This document shows positions 13,598-15,671 of a stretch of DNA of 15,671 nt, piece after piece (position 1 is the first letter of the stretch; every line of letters begins with the position of its first letter). The stretch lies in assembly GCA_038200385.1 (NCBI GenBank), contig JBBPYA010000168.1, positions 1 to 15,671 on the forward strand, read 5' to 3'. A model generated the notes under the pieces. It was not told where the DNA came from, searched no databases, and saw nothing but the letters and a program-made list of their open reading frames with translations. Source of the stretch: JBBPYA01 sp038200385. Its GTDB lineage: Bacteria > Actinomycetota > Actinomycetes > Mycobacteriales > Geodermatophilaceae. The position numbers were made by a program, and so were the translations under genes.

Positions 13598-15373
13598 TCA
13601 GTCGAGGGTGCTGATCGCGGTGGGGGCGTCCTCGCCTTTGGCGGCCAGCTCCTCGAACTCGGTGATGCCGTCGATCTCGGTGCCCATCGAGATGTTCGTG
13701 ACGCGCTCCAGGATGACTTCGACGACGACCGGGACGCGGTGCTCGGCCATCAGCGAGCGGGCCTTCTCCAGCGCCGGGAGCAGATCGGCGGGTTCGTGCA
13801 CCCGGACCGCCTTGCAGCCCAGCCCCTCGGCCACCTTCACGTGGTCCACGCCGTACCCGCCGACCTCCGGGGAGTTGACGTTGTCGAAGGCGAGCTGGAC
13901 GTGGAAGTCCATGTCGAAGGCGCGCTGCGCCTGCCGGATCAGGCCGAGGTAGGAGTTGTTCACCACGACGTGCAGGTAGGGCAGGTTGAACTGCGCCCCC
14001 ACGGCCAGTTCCTCCATCATGAACTGGAAGTCGTAGTCACCGGACAGCGCGACGACGGTGGCCTCCGGGTCCGCGACGCACACCCCGAGCGCGGCTGGCG
14101 CGGTCCAGCCCAGTGGCCCGGCCTGCCCGCAGTTGATCCAGTGCCGCGGCCGGTACACGTGCAGGAACTGCCCGCCGGCGATCTGGGACAGCCCGATCGT
14201 CGTGACGTAGCGGACGTCCCTGCCGAAGGCCCGGTTCATCTCCTCGTACACCCGCTGCGGTTTCATCGGGACGTCGTCGAAGTGGGTACGCCGCTGCATG
14301 GTGCGCTTGCGCTCGGCGCACTCGGCCACCCAGGCCGACCGGTCGGCGAGTCGGCCCGCGGTGTGCCGCTCCCTGGCCACCTCGACGAAGAGCTCCAGCG
14401 CCGCGCGGGCGTCGGAGACGATGCCGTAGTCGGGGGCGAAGACCCGGCCGATCTGGGTCGGCTCGATGTCGACGTGGACGAACGTGCGCCCCCGGCGGTA
14501 GGTGTCCAGGCCGCCGGTGTGCCGGTTGGCCCACCGGTTCCCGATCCCAAGCACGAAGTCCGAGGCGAGCAGGGTGGCGTTGCCGTAGCGGTGCGCGGTC
14601 TGCAGGCCGACCATCCCGGCCATCAGGCGGTGGTCGTCGGGGATGGTGCCCCATCCCATCAGGGTGGGGATGACCGGGACGTCGAGCAGCTCGGCCAGCT
14701 CGACGAGCAGCTCGGCGGCGTCGGCGTTCACGATCCCGCCGCCGGCCACGATCAGCGGGCGCTCGCCGGCAGCCAGCAGATCCAGCGCCTTTTCGACCTG
14801 CCGGCGGGACGCGGCCGGCTTGTGCACCGGCAGCGGCTCGTAGGTGTCGGGGTCGAAGTCGATCTCGGCCAGCTGCACGTCGATCGGCAGGTCGAGCAGC
14901 ACCGGGCCGGGACGGCCGGAGCGCATCAGGTGGAAGGCCTGCTGGAACGCGCCGGGCACCTGCCCCGGCTCCAGAACGGTCATCGCCAGCTTGGTGACCG
15001 GCGCGGCGATCGCGGCGATGTCGACGGCCTGGAAGTCCTCCTTGTGCAGCCGAGCGACCGGCGCCTGGCCGGTGATGCACAGGATCGGGATGGAGTCGGC
15101 CCAGGCGGAGTACAGCCCGGTGATCATGTCGGTCCCGGCCGGCCCGGAGGTACCGACGCAGACTCCGATGTTGCCGGCCTTCGCGCGGGTGTAGCCCTCG
15201 GCCATGTGCGAGGCACCCTCGACGTGGCGGGCCAGCACGTGCCGGATCCCGCCGTGGGCCTGCATCGCGGCGTAGAAGGGGTTGATGGCCGCCCCCGGCA
15301 GCCCGAAGAGCTGGGTGGCGCCTTCGAGCTCCAGGATCGCGACGGCGGCGTCGGCGGCACGCATTCGGGGCAT
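13598..15373 (-). CDS. gcl: glyoxylate carboligase (tartronate-semialdehyde synthase)
   Basis: Glyoxylate carboligase (EC 4.1.1.47) is a thiamine-diphosphate enzyme that joins two glyoxylates into tartronate semialdehyde with loss of CO2. The 591-residue protein matches the E. coli enzyme in length and order of domains: PYR domain (FGLPGAAINPFYAAM, 23-37), central domain, and PP domain with the cofactor/metal motif SGDYDFQFMMEELAVGAQ through VVNNSYLGLI. In place of the catalytic glutamate of other ThDP enzymes it has Val51 (ARHVEGASH), the hallmark of Gcl. FAD is probably bound as a structural cofactor, as in relatives. The ATG at 15373 has a strong ribosome binding site, GGAGG, seven bases upstream, and follows the reductase gene by 19 bases. 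Confidence 0.96.
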   Translation of the reverse strand: MPRMRAADAAVAILELEGATQLFGLPGAAINPFYAAMQAHGGIRHVLARHVEGASHMAEGYTRAKAGNIGVCVGTSGPAGTDMITGLYSAWADSIPILCITGQAPVARLHKEDFQAVDIAAIAAPVTKLAMTVLEPGQVPGAFQQAFHLMRSGRPGPVLLDLPIDVQLAEIDFDPDTYEPLPVHKPAASRRQVEKALDLLAAGERPLIVAGGGIVNADAAELLVELAELLDVPVIPTLMGWGTIPDDHRLMAGMVGLQTAHRYGNATLLASDFVLGIGNRWANRHTGGLDTYRRGRTFVHVDIEPTQIGRVFAPDYGIVSDARAALELFVEVARERHTAGRLADRSAWVAECAERKRTMQRRTHFDDVPMKPQRVYEEMNRAFGRDVRYVTTIGLSQIAGGQFLHVYRPRHWINCGQAGPLGWTAPAALGVCVADPEATVVALSGDYDFQFMMEELAVGAQFNLPYLHVVVNNSYLGLIRQAQRAFDMDFHVQLAFDNVNSPEVGGYGVDHVKVAEGLGCKAVRVHEPADLLPALEKARSLMAEHRVPVVVEVILERVTNISMGTEIDGITEFEELAAKGEDAPTAISTLD

Positions 15374-15380
15374 GGAAGTT

Positions 15381-15385
15381 CCTCC
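15381..15385 (-). promoter_or_regulatory. strong ribosome binding site of gcl
   Basis: GGAGG on the minus strand, seven bases before the ATG at 15373, is one of the clearest Shine-Dalgarno sequences in the window and fixes the gcl start. It lies in the short gap after the reductase stop, so gcl can be initiated independently of the upstream gene. Confidence 0.75.
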
Positions 15386-15392
15386 GCTTCGG

Positions 15393-15671
15393 TCAGTCGC
15401 TCGTGGGGTGGGTGCTGTCGGTCAAGGTGCCGGACAGCCGCTGTACGCCGCGCAGCAGCGCGGAGTGGTCCAGGGCCGCGTCTCCGACGGCGGCGGCCGA
15501 GGCCATCAGCTGGGCCACCAGCGCGCCGACCGGCAGCACCACACCGGCCTCCCGCGCGGCCGAGGTCACGATGCCCATGTCCTTGTGGTGCAGGGCGATC
15601 CGGAATCCCGGCTCGAAGCTCTCGTCGAGCATGTTCTGCTTCTTCTGGGTCAGCACCGCAGAGCCGGCCAG
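15393..15671 (-). CDS. glxR: 2-hydroxy-3-oxopropionate (tartronate semialdehyde) reductase, C-terminal part
   Basis: Only the last 92 codons are inside the window; the gene runs off the right edge. The visible residues begin LAGSAVLTQKKQNMLDESFEPGFRI and continue HHKDMGIVTSAAREAGVVLP, which is the C-terminal all-helical dimerisation domain of the beta-hydroxyacid dehydrogenase family, with the conserved H-K-D segment. The Rossmann domain and the catalytic lysine lie outside. In the glyoxylate pathway this enzyme reduces tartronate semialdehyde, the product of the gcl enzyme encoded 19 bases downstream, to D-glycerate, and that position supports the assignment over 3-hydroxyisobutyrate dehydrogenase. 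A GTG at 15656 is internal, not the start. Confidence 0.88.
   Translation of the reverse strand: MAGSAVLTQKKQNMLDESFEPGFRIALHHKDMGIVTSAAREAGVVLPVGALVAQLMASAAAVGDAALDHSALLRGVQRLSGTLTDSTHPTSD

Noticed and set aside
1..15671. CRISPR array, tRNA, IS element or attachment site
   Set aside because: No regularly spaced repeats, tRNA-like cloverleaf, transposase or integrase reading frame was seen.

Overview
The window comes from a very GC-rich actinobacterial chromosome. The evidence is strong G/C bias at third codon positions, frequent GTG starts, 4-bp ATGA/GTGA gene overlaps, and a GH65 phosphorylase / beta-phosphoglucomutase-type pair of the kind known from mycobacteria (Rv3401/Rv3400). A Geodermatophilaceae- or Pseudonocardia-like host fits, but this is an impression rather than something I could test. 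I see no rRNA, tRNA, CRISPR array, insertion sequence or prophage signature, and no gap between genes exceeds about 165 bases.

Left part (1-4710). A VOC-fold (glyoxalase/extradiol dioxygenase) gene runs rightward, followed by a possible 38-codon ORF overlapping it by ATGA. Facing them is a small tyrosine-phosphatase-like gene whose last third is frameshifted; the restored frame would end on a CTAG shared with the small ORF. To its right, read leftward, are a 5-helix membrane protein, a HAD phosphatase/mutase and a GH65 disaccharide phosphorylase, with spacings of +4 and -4 bp. This is probably an operon turning an alpha-linked disaccharide into glucose and glucose phosphate.

Middle part (4812-9811). 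A NERD-nuclease/UvrD-type helicase and an ASCH-like protein with a C-terminal winged-helix-like segment lie head to tail on the minus strand. They carry a possible DNA-damage-type promoter and a 9-codon upstream ORF. An SDR-family gene lacking the catalytic tyrosine runs divergently, with a leaderless-type promoter. It ends at a perfect 10-bp hairpin that also serves the convergent MFS efflux gene. That MFS gene follows a MarR-family regulator, which has an AT-rich, repeat-containing operator candidate directly upstream.

Right part (9866-15671). A compact leftward operon encodes tartronate-semialdehyde reductase (5' end outside the window), glyoxylate carboligase, glycerate kinase, allantoinase and allantoicase. 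Together they convert allantoin to ureidoglycolate and urea, and glyoxylate to phosphoglycerate. The linking step, ureidoglycolate to glyoxylate, is not encoded here. The end of the allantoinase gene carries a 33-bp in-frame tandem duplication just before the allantoicase ribosome binding site.

Most genes are recognisable catabolic or housekeeping-accessory families. I did not find a convincing new multi-gene system. The least explained items are the helicase/ASCH pair, the frameshifted phosphatase with its shared-stop neighbour, the Tyr-less SDR and the allantoinase tail repeat.
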